From Paramicrobacterium chengjingii (lineage in GTDB: Bacteria; Actinomycetota; Actinomycetes; Actinomycetales; Microbacteriaceae): a DNA stretch of 64,000 nt. The position numbers and the translations under genes were made by a program. The stretch spans positions 620,001 through 684,000 of the forward strand of contig NZ_CP061169.1 in assembly GCF_011751765.2 (NCBI RefSeq), written 5' to 3'. Under the pieces are notes generated by a model. That model was not told the DNA's origin and did not search any database. It was given only the letters and a program-made list of their open reading frames with translations. This document shows positions 15,407 through 25,007 of the stretch, piece by piece. Each line of letters begins with the position of its first letter. The stretch's first letter is position 1.

Positions 15407-16684
15407 CTAGGACAGAGCTGATTCAGCCGCTGCGACGAGCGCCTGGATCAGGGCATCCTGGTCTCGGTCGGAACCGAACTTTCCGACGGCTGACGAGATG
15501 TCGCTCGACCATGCGATCGGTGCAGCGGCACCGTGTGCGAGCGAGCTGACGATCGCGTCCTCCGCGAAGGACTTCATGGCGCTCTGCTGGTACTCGCCGT
15601 AGTCCGCGGGGTCAGCGTCCGTACGGGCTGGAATCGAGCCTTTCACCGTGTTGAATGCCTTCTGGCCCTCTGCGGAGCTGATCGTGGTCAGCCAGTCTTT
15701 CGCTGCCGTCTCATGCGGCGCTCCGACGGGGAGCGTGAACGAGTCGGCAAGGAAGTCGAAGACCCCGTCAGTGCCAGGCGTCGGCCACGTCGTGTACTCG
15801 GTTCCCCAGGTCTGGCCTGCCTGCGTGAACGCTGCTTCAGCCCAGTCGCCCATCACGTTGTAGGCCGCGTTTCCGTCGATCACGATCTGCGTTGCAGCAT
15901 CCCAGTCAAGCCCTGCGTAGTCCTGGTTGACGAAGTCCATCAGCTGGTCGTACTGGTCGACTGCCTTCTTCACGCCGTCGCTGTCCCAGGCTGTCGATCC
16001 GTCCCAGAGGCCGGCGTAGCCATCGGGGCCGAGGTCGGCGATGAGCACGTTCTCGAGCAGCTGCATCTGCGTGAACTCGGTGCCGAGCGCGAGCGGTGTG
16101 TCGACGCCGGAGTCCTTGACCTTCTGCAGGTCGGAGATCCACGCATCGATCGATTCCGGAGCCTTTGTCGGGTCGAGGCCAGCATCCTTAAGCACTTGAG
16201 TGTTCACCCACGTGACGTTGGCACGGTGGATGTTGCTCGGCACCGAATAGATCTTGCCGTCGACAGTGAGGCGCTCAATGAGGTCTGCGGGGAAGACATC
16301 GTTGAGACCGAGGTCGTCGTAGAGCCCGCTCAGGTCTTGGATCTGCTCGGCTGCGATGTAGTCGGACAGTTCAGCTCCGGCGTGGGCCTGGAACGTGTCG
16401 GGTGGGTTGTTCGATTCGAGGCGCGAGGCTAGAGCAGCTTTGGCGTTCGAGCCCGCGCCGCCGGCGACAGCGGCGTTGATGAACTCGATGTCAGGGTACT
16501 GGGAGTTGAATTCCTTGACGAGCGAGTCAAGGCCGGCCTTCTCAGAGCCTGAGGCCCACCACGTGAAAACCTCGACCTGGTCAGGGTTTTCGGGGTCAGA
16601 GCCGTTGGAGCTCCCTGATGAGCACCCCGTGAGTGCGAGGCCGACGGCGAGCGCCCCGGCCAGAATGGACATCCTCTTGCGCAT
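15407..16684 (-). CDS. Extracellular sugar-binding lipoprotein of a CUT1 ABC importer
   Basis: 425 residues from the ATG at 16682-16684, chosen because GGAGGAAG lies at the right distance and the product then starts with a classical signal peptide (MRKRMSILAGALAVGLALTG, lipid cysteine at residue 21). The mature sequence is a family-1 solute-binding protein with VEVFTWWASGSEKAGLDSLV at its start. First gene of the importer operon. Promoter -35 TTGGCA overlaps a LacI-type palindrome, pointing to control by the LacI protein encoded upstream. Ligand unknown; xylosides or xylo-oligosaccharides are the contextual guess. Confidence 0.9.
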   Translation of the reverse strand: MRKRMSILAGALAVGLALTGCSSGSSNGSDPENPDQVEVFTWWASGSEKAGLDSLVKEFNSQYPDIEFINAAVAGGAGSNAKAALASRLESNNPPDTFQAHAGAELSDYIAAEQIQDLSGLYDDLGLNDVFPADLIERLTVDGKIYSVPSNIHRANVTWVNTQVLKDAGLDPTKAPESIDAWISDLQKVKDSGVDTPLALGTEFTQMQLLENVLIADLGPDGYAGLWDGSTAWDSDGVKKAVDQYDQLMDFVNQDYAGLDWDAATQIVIDGNAAYNVMGDWAEAAFTQAGQTWGTEYTTWPTPGTDGVFDFLADSFTLPVGAPHETAAKDWLTTISSAEGQKAFNTVKGSIPARTDADPADYGEYQQSAMKSFAEDAIVSSLAHGAAAPIAWSSDISSAVGKFGSDRDQDALIQALVAAAESALS

Positions 16685-16727
16685 GGTGCTTCCTCCATTG
16701 GAACTGTGCAGTGCCGAATTCTCGGTT

Positions 16728-16756
16728 CTCATATTCAAGTCTGAAAACGTTGCCAA
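16728..16756 (-). promoter_or_regulatory. Promoter of the xyl-linked CUT1 importer with overlapping LacI operator
   Basis: Minus strand: -35 TTGGCA (16751-16756), 17-base spacer, -10 TATGAG (16728-16733). The near-palindrome TTGGCAACGTTTTCAG (16741-16756) has the central ACGT and flanks of a LacI/GalR site and overlaps the -35 box, so a bound repressor would exclude RNA polymerase. Confidence 0.65.
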
Positions 16757-16821
16757 ATGCAAGTCGAGTTGGTCGGTCCATACCGAATTGTGATGTCTGA
16801 TCGGGGCCGCGGGCCGCGAAG

Positions 16822-17859
16822 TCAGCGCGGTGGACCCGTCTCGGCCGACCCGCGGGTGACGAGCGTCGCGGGGAGCATCGTGGTGCGGGCCGGGCCCCGG
16901 TAACCATCGATGCGCTGAAACAACTGCTCGGTAGCGATGCGACCCATGGCAAACGGGTCTTGCGCGATCACAGAAAGTCCCGGGGTGAGCGAGCCGGCGA
17001 GTTCGAGATCGTCAAAGCCAAGCAACGCAGGCTTCTCGTCTCGAAGGCTGAGGCCCTTCAAGACGCTGATCGTCGCCCGGTTATTGCACGTGAAGATTGC
17101 CGTCGGTGGAGCTGCCGAGTCAAGCATTCGCGCGAGCGCGACCCTGTGCTGGCCATCGTCGGGGACCGACGAATGCACCAGAACCGGGTCGTATGTGAGC
17201 CCCGCTGCCTCGATCGCATCGCGATACCCGGCGAGGCGTTCGAGCGTCGTGTACAGGTGTGCTCGGTCGGTGAGACATGCGATGCGCCGGTGACCTTGAG
17301 CAATGAGGTGTGCGACGCCGTCACGGCAGCTGGCGCGATTGTCCGTGATAACGGCATCCGCAATATGGCCCGGTGCCGGGCGATCGACGAACACCATCTG
17401 CAGCCCGGAGTTGAGCTCTGAGGCGTAGTAGCTCACATCGCCCCGCTCAGACGGCGTGACGACAATGCCTTCTAAGCGTCGGGCACTCAGCGAGTGGATG
17501 ATCTGGCGAGCACGGTCATTCTCCCGCCGGTACGAGGCGACGAGAAGCATGGAGCCGCGGTCTCGCGCGACGTCTTCGACGGACTGCGACAGCTGAGAGA
17601 AGAACGGGTCGGTGACATCTTCAATCACCAGGCCGACTGTCTCGGTTGCACCTGTGCGAAACTGGCGCGCAGATTCGTTGCGACGATAGCCGAGCTCTTC
17701 AATCGCCCGCTGCACCGCTGCGCTCTTCGCCGTGCTCACGTGCGGGTCGCCGTTCACGACCCGAGACACTGTCGAAAGGCCGACGCCCGCACGTGCGGCA
17801 ACATGATTCATCGTCGGTTGTGCTCGGCCGGGCCGGCCGCGTTCTTCGTCGGGCGCCAT
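16822..17859 (-). CDS. LacI family transcriptional regulator
   Basis: 345 residues from the ATG at 17857-17859, which follows GAGGAGA; the open frame extends further upstream without a better start. The HTH is MNHVAARAGVGLSTVSRVVN (about residues 17-36). C-terminal sugar-binding domain with GLVIEDVTDPFFSQL and PALLGFDDLELAGSLTPGLS. It lies between xylB and the CUT1 importer operon. Its own promoter (17873-17901) and that of the importer carry similar palindromes, TTGGTAACGTTTCCTC and TTGGCAACGTTTTCAG, so it likely represses both itself and the importer. Confidence 0.93.
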   Translation of the reverse strand: MAPDEERGRPGRAQPTMNHVAARAGVGLSTVSRVVNGDPHVSTAKSAAVQRAIEELGYRRNESARQFRTGATETVGLVIEDVTDPFFSQLSQSVEDVARDRGSMLLVASYRRENDRARQIIHSLSARRLEGIVVTPSERGDVSYYASELNSGLQMVFVDRPAPGHIADAVITDNRASCRDGVAHLIAQGHRRIACLTDRAHLYTTLERLAGYRDAIEAAGLTYDPVLVHSSVPDDGQHRVALARMLDSAAPPTAIFTCNNRATISVLKGLSLRDEKPALLGFDDLELAGSLTPGLSVIAQDPFAMGRIATEQLFQRIDGYRGPARTTMLPATLVTRGSAETGPPR

Positions 17860-17872
17860 CGCTCTCCTCGGG

Positions 17873-17901
17873 ACAATGCTTGAGGAAACGTTACCAAGCA
17901 A
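17873..17901 (-). promoter_or_regulatory. Autoregulated promoter of the second LacI gene
   Basis: Minus strand: -35 TTGCTT (17896-17901), 17-base spacer, -10 CATTGT (17873-17878). A LacI-type palindrome TTGGTAACGTTTCCTC fills the spacer (17882-17897). Near identity to the operator at 16741-16756 supports a common regulator. Confidence 0.65.
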
Positions 17902-17918
17902 CTCGTCCCGGCACGCAA

Positions 17919-19313
17919 TCAGGCCCGTGCGACGTACTGCTCTCTGATGGACTGGCGGTAATCGGGAGTCGGAGTCGCGCTGATTGACAGGGGCCACACG
18001 GGGCGCACTCCGCTCAGCGCCCACGCCGCCTGGACGGCGGCGCCATCGGCAACGTATTCGCCCGGTTCGGGCACGACGACGGGAACATCGAAGACCTGTG
18101 CGGCAACGTGCTGCACCGCCGGGTTCTGGGCGGCCCCACCCACCATGAGGATGCGGTCAGAGCCGACGTCCTGGCGGCGAACGGCGTCGAGCCCGTCTGC
18201 GAGCCCGCACAGCATTCCTTCGACGGCGGCACGCGCGAGGTTCGGCCGCGTTGCAGAACTCAGAGTCATGCCGAAAAGCGTCGCCGTGGAGTCGGGACGG
18301 TTGGGGGTGCGCTCTCCCTCGAAGTACGGCTGAAGCACGAGCCCGTTCGCACCAGGGTCTGCCTCAAGCGCCAGTGCTCCGAGGGCGCCGTGGTCGACGT
18401 CGAGCAGGCGTGCGATGGCGTCGAGAATCCGCGCCGCATTGAGCGTTGCGATGAGGGGAAGGTACGTGCCGTCTGCCGACGCGAACCCGGCGACCGTTCC
18501 CGAGGAATCGTGGGTGGGCCTGTCTGTGACGGCGAAGACCGTTCCCGACGTGCCGATCGAGACAATGACATCACCGGGTGTTGCGCCGAGGCCGAGTGCT
18601 GCAGCCGCATTGTCGCCGGCACCCGCGCCGACAATGGCCCCGCCCGGAGTTGTTCCCGCACGATCACCGGGTTGGAGCACACGCGGAAGAATCGCGCCGT
18701 GTCCGAGCGCGAGCTCGAAGAGCTCGTCATCATAGGCATTGCGTTCGGCTGACCAATACGCCGTTCCTGAGGCATCGGATCGGTCGGTTGTCAGCTGGCG
18801 AAGATCAGGACCCAGCGTGGAGTCGTCGACGGGGCCGTAACCACGCAGTCGCCACGTGAGCCAGTCGTGTGGCAACGCGACGGCGGCAACGCGCGCAGCA
18901 TTTTCTGGCTCCACGTCGCGCAGCCATCGCAGCTTCGACGCAGTAAATGAGGCAACGGGGACGATGCCGACTCGGCGCGCGTAGCCGTCGGCCCCGACCT
19001 CTGCAATGAGATCCCGGGCAGCGTCGGCACTGCGCGTGTCATTCCACAGCAGAGCGTCGCGAATGACAGCGCCATCGGCGTCGAGCGCCACCATGCCGTG
19101 CTGCTGGCCGGCAACCGAGATTGCCGACACATCGTCGATTCCGCCCGCGTCGGCAATCGCCATCTGCAGCGCGCTCCACCACGCCGCTGGCGCTACTTCG
19201 GTGCCTTCGGGGTGCGACGCGCGACCCCGGCGCACGACGGCGCCCGTCGCGGCATCCCGAATCACGATCTTGCAGCTTTGCGTTGACGAGTCGATGCCCG
19301 CGACCAGCGTCAT
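17919..19313 (-). CDS. xylB: Xylulokinase
   Basis: 464 residues from the ATG at 19311-19313 (GAGAGGC ribosome site); a start at 19346 would add 11 unlikely residues. FGGY carbohydrate kinase: [14 protein letters not shown] phosphate loop, [17 protein letters not shown], the [10 protein letters not shown] segment, [13 protein letters not shown] and the late [14 protein letters not shown] adenosine-binding stretch. Phosphorylates D-xylulose to xylulose-5-phosphate for the pentose phosphate pathway. 87 bp downstream of xylA on the same strand, so probably co-transcribed with it. Confidence 0.93.
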   Translation of the reverse strand: MTLVAGIDSSTQSCKIVIRDAATGAVVRRGRASHPEGTEVAPAAWWSALQMAIADAGGIDDVSAISVAGQQHGMVALDADGAVIRDALLWNDTRSADAARDLIAEVGADGYARRVGIVPVASFTASKLRWLRDVEPENAARVAAVALPHDWLTWRLRGYGPVDDSTLGPDLRQLTTDRSDASGTAYWSAERNAYDDELFELALGHGAILPRVLQPGDRAGTTPGGAIVGAGAGDNAAAALGLGATPGDVIVSIGTSGTVFAVTDRPTHDSSGTVAGFASADGTYLPLIATLNAARILDAIARLLDVDHGALGALALEADPGANGLVLQPYFEGERTPNRPDSTATLFGMTLSSATRPNLARAAVEGMLCGLADGLDAVRRQDVGSDRILMVGGAAQNPAVQHVAAQVFDVPVVVPEPGEYVADGAAVQAAWALSGVRPVWPLSISATPTPDYRQSIREQYVARA

Positions 19314-19400
19314 CTGATGCCTCTCATGCCGAAATGGATGCCGCACATGACCGCCCTGGTTGCTCGCCTGGAAGCGGACATGCGCGACACGTGGATGCTG

Positions 19401-20594
19401 TTAGCCGCGAGCTCCCATGAGGTGCTCGACCATCAGCTGCTGAAGCCGGACGAAGCCGAAGCCTTTGCCGTTGAAGTAGGCGTCAGAGTCGAAGTCCTCG
19501 TACGACGCACGATCGGCGAGCAGAGCGTCGTAGCTCTCGCCATCGCCCAGCGTCGGCGTCGACAGCTCGTCGACGCGGGCAGCCGCAAATGCCTGCTGCA
19601 CCTCGGGGTCAGCGCGGAATGCGGCGGCCCGCTCCTTGAGCAGCAGGTAGGTGCGCATGTTTGCCGCTGCCGAGTCCCAGACACCACTCTCATCTTCGGT
19701 ACGGCTCGGTTTGTAATCGAAGTGGCGTGGGCCATCGTACGATGGGCCGCCGTTCGGGCCGCCGTTCTCGAGCAGGTCGACGAGAGAAAACGCGTTCTGC
19801 AGGTCCCCATGCCCGAACACGAGATCCTGGTCGTACTTGATGCCACGCTGCCCGTTGAGGTCGATGTGGAACAACTTGCCCTGGTAGAGCGCCTGGGCGA
19901 TGCCCGCCGTCATGTTGAGGCCGGCCATCTGCTCGTGCCCCACCTCGGGGTTGATGCCGACGAGCTCTGGGCGTTCGAGCGTCTCGATGAAGGCGAGGGC
20001 ATGGCCGAGCGTCGGCAGCAGAATGTCTCCGCGCGGCTCGTTCGGCTTCGGCTCAATCGCGAAGCGGATGTCGTAGCCCTTGTCTGTCACGTACTGGCCG
20101 AGCAGGTTTACGGCCTCCCGGTAGCGCTCGAGAGCGGCCTGAACATCTTTCGCCGAGTCGTATTCGGCGCCTTCGCGTCCGCCCCACATGACAAACGTCT
20201 GTGCGCCGAGCTCTGCGGCGAGGTCGATGTTGCGCAGCACCTTGCGCAGCGCGAACCGGCGAACCGAGCGGTCGTTCGACGTGAAGCCGCCGTCTTTGAA
20301 AACGGGGGCAGAGAAGAGGTTCGTCGTCACCATGGGAACGACGATTCCGGTGTCGGCAAGCACCTGCTTGAGACGGTCGATCTGCGTCTGGCGCTCAGCG
20401 TCTGTCGAGCCGAAGGCGAACAGGTCGTCGTCGTGGAATGTGAGGCCGTATGCGCCAAGCTCGCTCAACTTCTCGACCCCGTGCACAACGTCGAGGGGTG
20501 CGCGTGTCGGTCCGCCGAAGGGGTCGGTTCCGTTGTACCCGATCGTCCAGAGTCCGAACGAGAACTTGTCGTCGCGTGTGGGTGTGAGGCTCAT
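19401..20594 (-). CDS. xylA: Xylose isomerase
   Basis: 397 residues, the length and sequence type of actinobacterial (class I) xylose/glucose isomerases. Active-site and metal positions are all visible: LTFHDDDL (catalytic His and Asp), [21 protein letters not shown] (metal Glu), [13 protein letters not shown] (metal Glu/His), [16 protein letters not shown] (metal Asp cluster) and [12 protein letters not shown]. Converts D-xylose to D-xylulose in the cytoplasm. Divergent from the XylF-type binding protein across a 421-bp region that carries promoters for both and TTGT...ACAA dyads, candidate sites for the ROK regulator at 25008. Confidence 0.97.
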   Translation of the reverse strand: MSLTPTRDDKFSFGLWTIGYNGTDPFGGPTRAPLDVVHGVEKLSELGAYGLTFHDDDLFAFGSTDAERQTQIDRLKQVLADTGIVVPMVTTNLFSAPVFKDGGFTSNDRSVRRFALRKVLRNIDLAAELGAQTFVMWGGREGAEYDSAKDVQAALERYREAVNLLGQYVTDKGYDIRFAIEPKPNEPRGDILLPTLGHALAFIETLERPELVGINPEVGHEQMAGLNMTAGIAQALYQGKLFHIDLNGQRGIKYDQDLVFGHGDLQNAFSLVDLLENGGPNGGPSYDGPRHFDYKPSRTEDESGVWDSAAANMRTYLLLKERAAAFRADPEVQQAFAAARVDELSTPTLGDGESYDALLADRASYEDFDSDAYFNGKGFGFVRLQQLMVEHLMGARG

Positions 20595-20627
20595 GAAAAC
20601 TCCGTCTGTGTCAGCACCGTCGATGAT

Positions 20628-20650
20628 TTGTCGATCTGCACAACATATTA
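20628..20650 (-). promoter_or_regulatory. xylA promoter -10 box and candidate ROK (XylR) operator
   Basis: Minus strand: -10 TAATAT (20645-20650), with a weak -35 TTTCGC 17 bases upstream. Directly downstream is the dyad TTGT-N8-ACAA (20628-20643), well placed for repression and similar in half-site to the importer control region. Confidence 0.5.
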
Positions 20651-20846
20651 GATCACGGATGCTGTTCGCGAAAGCCCGGCAGGTGATTCAGGGCAGCTTT
20701 TGCGGCGTGCGTCGGTGATAAAACAACTCTCCCCGCTGGGCTCATCGATTCCTTTAGCGTGCCACGCAACGAATCAATTTTTTGTCGAAGAACGCGGGGA
20801 TCACGGTGTGGTCAGCGGGTAACCCGCAAATCCCGTCGACAATGGT

Positions 20847-20902
20847 CTTTGTTTGCGGCGTAGACAAAGCACGATTTTTCGGTTATGTTTTCTCCGTCAA
20901 CA
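20847..20902 (+). promoter_or_regulatory. Promoter of the XylFGH-type importer with flanking dyads
   Basis: -35 TAGACA (20861-20866), 17-base spacer, -10 TATGTT (20884-20889). A dyad CTTTGT-N11-ACAAAG (20847-20869) covers the -35, and TGTT-N9-AACA (20886-20902) covers the start point. Both are candidate sites for the ROK protein encoded at the end of this operon. Confidence 0.55.
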
Positions 20903-21015
20903 AAGCCGCACAGCAGCGAACAACACCGCGACGAGGCGAAGGTGAACACGCAGTTCGCGCTTCGCAACACGGTACGGCTGACGACGTGATCGCATTTCAG
21001 AGAGGAAATCAGCAC

Positions 21016-22125
21016 ATGTCCATAACCAAAAAGGTCCTGGCTCTCGGAGCCGTTGGGCTCATGGCCGCGGGACTCGCAGCGTGCTCATCCGACGCAGAGG
21101 GCGCTACCGAGGGCGGCGATGTCGAATGCAACGTCGGAATTTCGATGCCGACCCGTTCGCTCGAGCGGTGGATCAACGATGGCGAGCAGCTTGAAGCGCT
21201 GCTCAAAGACGAAGGCTGCACCGTCGACCTGCAATACGCCGACAACAAGACGAGTGAGCAGATCAGCCAGATTCAGAACCAGATCGCCGGAGGCGCGAAG
21301 ATTCTCGTCGTCGCTCCGATTGATGGCGAAGTGCTTTCTCCCGTGCTGAGCGAGGCCAAGAAGACGCAGGATGCTGTCGTGATCTCATACGACCGCCTCA
21401 TCAACGGCACGGAAGACATCGACTACTACGCCACCTTCGACAACGCGAAAGTGGGAAAGATGCAGGGCGAGTTCATCGTCGACCAGCTCGGCCTCGACGA
21501 CGGTGAGGGCCCTTTCAATCTCGAGCCGTTCGCCGGAAGCCCCGACGACAACAACGCGAAGTTCTTCTTCTCGGGCGCCTGGGACGTTCTGCTTCCCTAC
21601 GTCGAAAACGGGCAGCTTGTGGTTCCGAGCGGCAAATCGCCGAAGTCGAACGACGAGTGGGCATCGATCGGCATCCAAGGGTGGGCCTCAGACAAGGCGC
21701 AAGCTGAGATGGACAACCGGCTGACCTCGTTCTATTCGGGCGACGAGAAGGTCGACGTCGTGCTGTCTCCCAACGACAGCCTGGCCATCGGCATCGAAGC
21801 GTCTCTCAAATCGGCAGGTTACGCGCCGGGTGAGGACTATCCGCTGATCACCGGTCAGGATGCAGACAAGGCAAACGTCAAGGCCATCCTCGACGGCGAG
21901 CAGGCGATGACAGTGCTCAAGGACACACGCAAGCTCGGCGAGGCAGTCTTTGAGATGATCAAGCAGATCGTCGCCGGTGACGAGGTCGAGACCAACGTCA
22001 CGTATGACAACACGAAGTTCGACGTTCCGACGGCTCAGCTCGACCCGGTCGTTGTCACGAAGGACAACGTGCAAGAGGAGATCATCGACTCGGGCTTCAT
22101 CGACGCCTCCGAGCTCGGACTGTGA
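21016..22125 (+). CDS. xylF: Xylose-type ABC transporter substrate-binding lipoprotein (XylF/ChvE-like)
   Basis: 369 residues from the ATG at 21016 (AGAGGA ribosome site); the signal peptide [20 protein letters not shown] with lipid cysteine at residue 23 confirms this start. Type I periplasmic-binding fold: [48 protein letters not shown], and [20 protein letters not shown]. These match multiple-monosaccharide/xylose binders such as ChvE and XylF. First gene of a plus-strand operon with ATPase and permease, divergent from xylA. Xylose is the likely main ligand; other pentoses or glucose cannot be excluded. Confidence 0.88.
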   Translation: MSITKKVLALGAVGLMAAGLAACSSDAEGATEGGDVECNVGISMPTRSLERWINDGEQLEALLKDEGCTVDLQYADNKTSEQISQIQNQIAGGAKILVVAPIDGEVLSPVLSEAKKTQDAVVISYDRLINGTEDIDYYATFDNAKVGKMQGEFIVDQLGLDDGEGPFNLEPFAGSPDDNNAKFFFSGAWDVLLPYVENGQLVVPSGKSPKSNDEWASIGIQGWASDKAQAEMDNRLTSFYSGDEKVDVVLSPNDSLAIGIEASLKSAGYAPGEDYPLITGQDADKANVKAILDGEQAMTVLKDTRKLGEAVFEMIKQIVAGDEVETNVTYDNTKFDVPTAQLDPVVVTKDNVQEEIIDSGFIDASELGL

Positions 22126-22193
22126 CCTCGTGCGGCCGGCGTTCTGCGCCGGCCGCACTCGGCATGTCATCGAAGACACGGAAAGAATTCCCT

Positions 22194-23729
22194 ATGCAGC
22201 AGTCACCAAGCATCCTGACGATGTCTGACATCGCCATCAATTTTGGGCCGGTGAAGGCCCTCGACGGCGTCTCTCTCGAAGTGCACCGCGGTGAGATCCA
22301 CGGAATCTGCGGTGAGAACGGCGCCGGCAAATCGACGCTCATGAAGGTGCTCAGCGGCGTCTATCCGGCAGGAACCTACACCGGCGACATCCAGTTCGAC
22401 GGGCACGACGTCGGCTACAAATCGATCAACGACAGTGAGCGAGATGGAATCGTCATCATCCATCAGGAGCTTGCGCTTAGTCCCTACCTTTCGATCGCCG
22501 AGAACATCTTTCTCGGCAACGAGCAGCAGACGCGCGGCGTCATCGACTGGAACTCGACGAACGCAGAAGCGGCAAAGCTGTTGAAGCGCGTCGGTCTGCG
22601 TGAGAATCCGTCAACTCCCGTGCTTGAACTCGGCGTAGGAAAGCAGCAGCTCGTCGAGATTGCGAAAGCGTTGTCGAAGAACGTGAAGCTGCTCATCCTC
22701 GACGAGCCGACAGCGGCGCTCAATGACGAGGACTCGGCGCACCTGCTCGGACTGATCGAGCAACTGCGCGAGCAGGGCATCACGAGCATCATCATCTCTC
22801 ACAAGCTCAAAGAGATTAAGCGCATCGCCGACAGCGTCACCATCATTCGTGATGGAAAGACGATCGAGTCGTTCTCGATGTCTGAAGAAACGGCTACCGA
22901 GAATCGGATCATCCGCTCGATGGTCGGTCGCGACCTCAACAATCTCTTCCCGCCCCGGGACCCCGACATCGGCGAAGAGGTGCTGCGTGTTGAGGACTGG
23001 ACCGTCTACCACCCGGTCGATACCGCGCGAAAAGTCGTTGACGGAGCATCCTTCACTGTGCGTGCGGGGGAGATCGTCGGCTTCGCCGGGCTCATGGGCG
23101 CCGGAAGAACCGAGTTGGCCATGAGCGTCTTCGGACATTCGTACGGCACGAAGATCTCTGGCCGCATCTACAAGAACGGCACAGAGATCCAGGCGCGGTC
23201 GGTGGGAGAGGCGATCAGCCATGGTCTCGCCTATGCGACAGAAGACCGCAAGCGTTACGGGCTCAACCTGATCAAAGACATCGCCGAGAACATCTCATCA
23301 GCGGCGCTTCCGAAGCTCTCGCGCGCCGGAGTGGTCGACCGCTACCGTGAGCACAAGGTTGCCGATTCGTACCGCGAGAAGATGAACATCAAAGCGCCTT
23401 CCGTCTCGGCGATTACGGGCAAGCTGTCCGGCGGAAATCAGCAGAAGGTCGTGCTCTCGAAGTGGATTTTCACCGGCCCTGACGTGCTGTTTCTCGATGA
23501 ACCGACCCGCGGGATTGACGTGGGAGCGAAATACGAGATCTACGGAATCATCAACGAGCTGGCGGCGCAGGGAAAAGCCGTCGTCGTCATCTCGTCAGAG
23601 CTGCCAGAGCTTCTCGGCCTCTCTGACCGGATCTATGCAATATCTGAAGGACGGCTCACGGGCGAAGTCGCCCGTGCCGACGCTACGCAGGAAGTGCTCA
23701 TGGAGTACATGACAGCGGGAAAGGACTGA
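22194..23729 (+). CDS. xylG: Sugar ABC transporter ATP-binding protein with two ATPase domains (XylG/MmsA-like)
   Basis: 511 residues from the ATG at 22194; the ribosome site (GGAAAG) is weak but upstream codons are not protein-like. First ATPase domain: Walker [10 protein letters not shown], signature [15 protein letters not shown], Walker [12 protein letters not shown]. Second domain: degenerate Walker [11 protein letters not shown], signature [13 protein letters not shown], Walker [13 protein letters not shown]. This duplicated architecture with an imperfect second P-loop is standard for CUT2 importers (XylG, RbsA, MglA). It powers the permease encoded 4 bases downstream. Confidence 0.93.
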   Translation: MQQSPSILTMSDIAINFGPVKALDGVSLEVHRGEIHGICGENGAGKSTLMKVLSGVYPAGTYTGDIQFDGHDVGYKSINDSERDGIVIIHQELALSPYLSIAENIFLGNEQQTRGVIDWNSTNAEAAKLLKRVGLRENPSTPVLELGVGKQQLVEIAKALSKNVKLLILDEPTAALNDEDSAHLLGLIEQLREQGITSIIISHKLKEIKRIADSVTIIRDGKTIESFSMSEETATENRIIRSMVGRDLNNLFPPRDPDIGEEVLRVEDWTVYHPVDTARKVVDGASFTVRAGEIVGFAGLMGAGRTELAMSVFGHSYGTKISGRIYKNGTEIQARSVGEAISHGLAYATEDRKRYGLNLIKDIAENISSAALPKLSRAGVVDRYREHKVADSYREKMNIKAPSVSAITGKLSGGNQQKVVLSKWIFTGPDVLFLDEPTRGIDVGAKYEIYGIINELAAQGKAVVVISSELPELLGLSDRIYAISEGRLTGEVARADATQEVLMEYMTAGKD

Positions 23730-23733
23730 AGTC

Positions 23734-24954
23734 GTGAGCACTTCGACAATCACTGCCCCCACAACACCGGCACCGGAGAACAAGCCGCGCAAGCGGCCGA
23801 CCATCTCGGTCAACCTCAGACAGTACGGAATTTTGGCCGCACTTGCGATCATCATCGTGCTGTTCGAGGTGATGACAGACGGGCGTCTGCTGCTGCCCGG
23901 TAACATCAACAACCTGATCCAGCAGAACGCCTACGTGCTCATTCTGGCCGTGGGCATGGTAATCGTGATCATCGGCGGGCACATCGACCTGTCTGTCGGC
24001 TCGGTCGTGGCGATGGTCGGGGCAATATCAGCGATTGCGATGCAGCACTGGGGGCTTCCCTGGTGGGCGGCAGTCATCGTCGCTCTTCTCGTCGGGGCCC
24101 TCGTGGGTGCCTGGCAGGGATTCTGGGTGGCCTTTATCGGCATCCCGGCCTTTATCGTCACACTCGCGGGAATGCTGCTCTTTCGCGGACTCACCCTCGT
24201 GCTGCTCACAGGTGGAACGATCAGTGGGCTCTCTGAAAGCTTTGTCGCGATCGGCGCCGGCTGGTTCCCCGGCTGGCTTGGCGAGCTCGGCGGACGAGAT
24301 GTACTCACCATCGTCTTCGGGATCGTCGCCGTCGTTCTTCTCGTTTTTCAACAGTCACGGGCACGTGCTGTGCAGCGGCGTCTCGATCTGGTGCGCGAAC
24401 CGCTCGTCTCGTTCTGGATCAAGCTGGGCATCGCGTCTGTGGCAATCCTCGCTCTCGCCTGGCTGCTCAGCGACTACGCGGGCACGCCGTTCATTCTCAT
24501 TATTCTCGCTGTGCTGATTCTCACGTACACGTTCGTACTGCGAAACACGGTGTTTGGCCGTCACGTGTATGCGATCGGCGGAAACCGCTTTGCGGCGATG
24601 ATGAGCGGTGTGAAGACCAAGTGGATCGACTTCTTCATTCTCACCAATATGGGGCTTCTCGCTGGTCTTGCCGGAGTGGTGTCGACAGCGCGCGCAGGTG
24701 GCGCCGTTGCCTCCGCCGGAACCAACTACGAGTTGGATGCCATTGCTGCGGTGTTCATCGGTGGTGCCGCTGTGACCGGTGGTGTGGGTACGGTTGTGGG
24801 TGCCGTCATCGGTGCGCTCGTGATGGGCGTGCTCAACATGGGGCTGTCGATTCTTTCGGTGGATGCTGCATGGCAGATGGCGATCAAGGGTCTCGTGCTG
24901 CTGCTTGCCGTTGCGTTCGATATCTTCAATAAGAAGCGCGGCAACGCCGGGTAA
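23734..24954 (+). CDS. xylH: Sugar ABC transporter permease (XylH-like, CUT2)
   Basis: 406 residues, GTG start at 23734, 4 bases after the ATPase stop. Around ten or more hydrophobic segments beginning at YGILAALAIIIVLFEVMTDG. NAYVLILAVGMVIVIIGGHI followed by DLSVGSV is the highly conserved CUT2 signature. The C-terminal half has AAVFIGGAAVTGGVGTVVGA and then IGALVMGVLNMG. Length is above RbsC (about 320) and in the range of XylH (about 390-430). Forms the xylose channel with XylG and XylF. The next gene, the ROK regulator, starts 53 bp later. Confidence 0.93.
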   Translation: MSTSTITAPTTPAPENKPRKRPTISVNLRQYGILAALAIIIVLFEVMTDGRLLLPGNINNLIQQNAYVLILAVGMVIVIIGGHIDLSVGSVVAMVGAISAIAMQHWGLPWWAAVIVALLVGALVGAWQGFWVAFIGIPAFIVTLAGMLLFRGLTLVLLTGGTISGLSESFVAIGAGWFPGWLGELGGRDVLTIVFGIVAVVLLVFQQSRARAVQRRLDLVREPLVSFWIKLGIASVAILALAWLLSDYAGTPFILIILAVLILTYTFVLRNTVFGRHVYAIGGNRFAAMMSGVKTKWIDFFILTNMGLLAGLAGVVSTARAGGAVASAGTNYELDAIAAVFIGGAAVTGGVGTVVGAVIGALVMGVLNMGLSILSVDAAWQMAIKGLVLLLAVAFDIFNKKRGNAG

Positions 24955-25007
24955 CAAACAGTCCCTCAGGGGCTTGACCACAACGTGGAGCAGAGGGGAG
25001 TGACGCG

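Larger units (their letters stand above)
20595..21015. other. xylA / xylF-type divergent control region (421 bp)
   Basis: No gene is seen here. It holds the xylA promoter (minus), the importer promoter (plus) and several TTGT/ACAA half-sites. The long in-frame extension upstream of the importer start (from 20782) lacks protein-like composition and a ribosome site and is treated as leader. The leader from the predicted transcription start near 20896 to the ATG at 21016 is about 120 bases. Confidence 0.7.

Noticed and set aside
20782..21015. N-terminal extension of the XylF-like protein
   Set aside because: The signal peptide and ribosome site fix the start at 21016; the extension covers the promoter.
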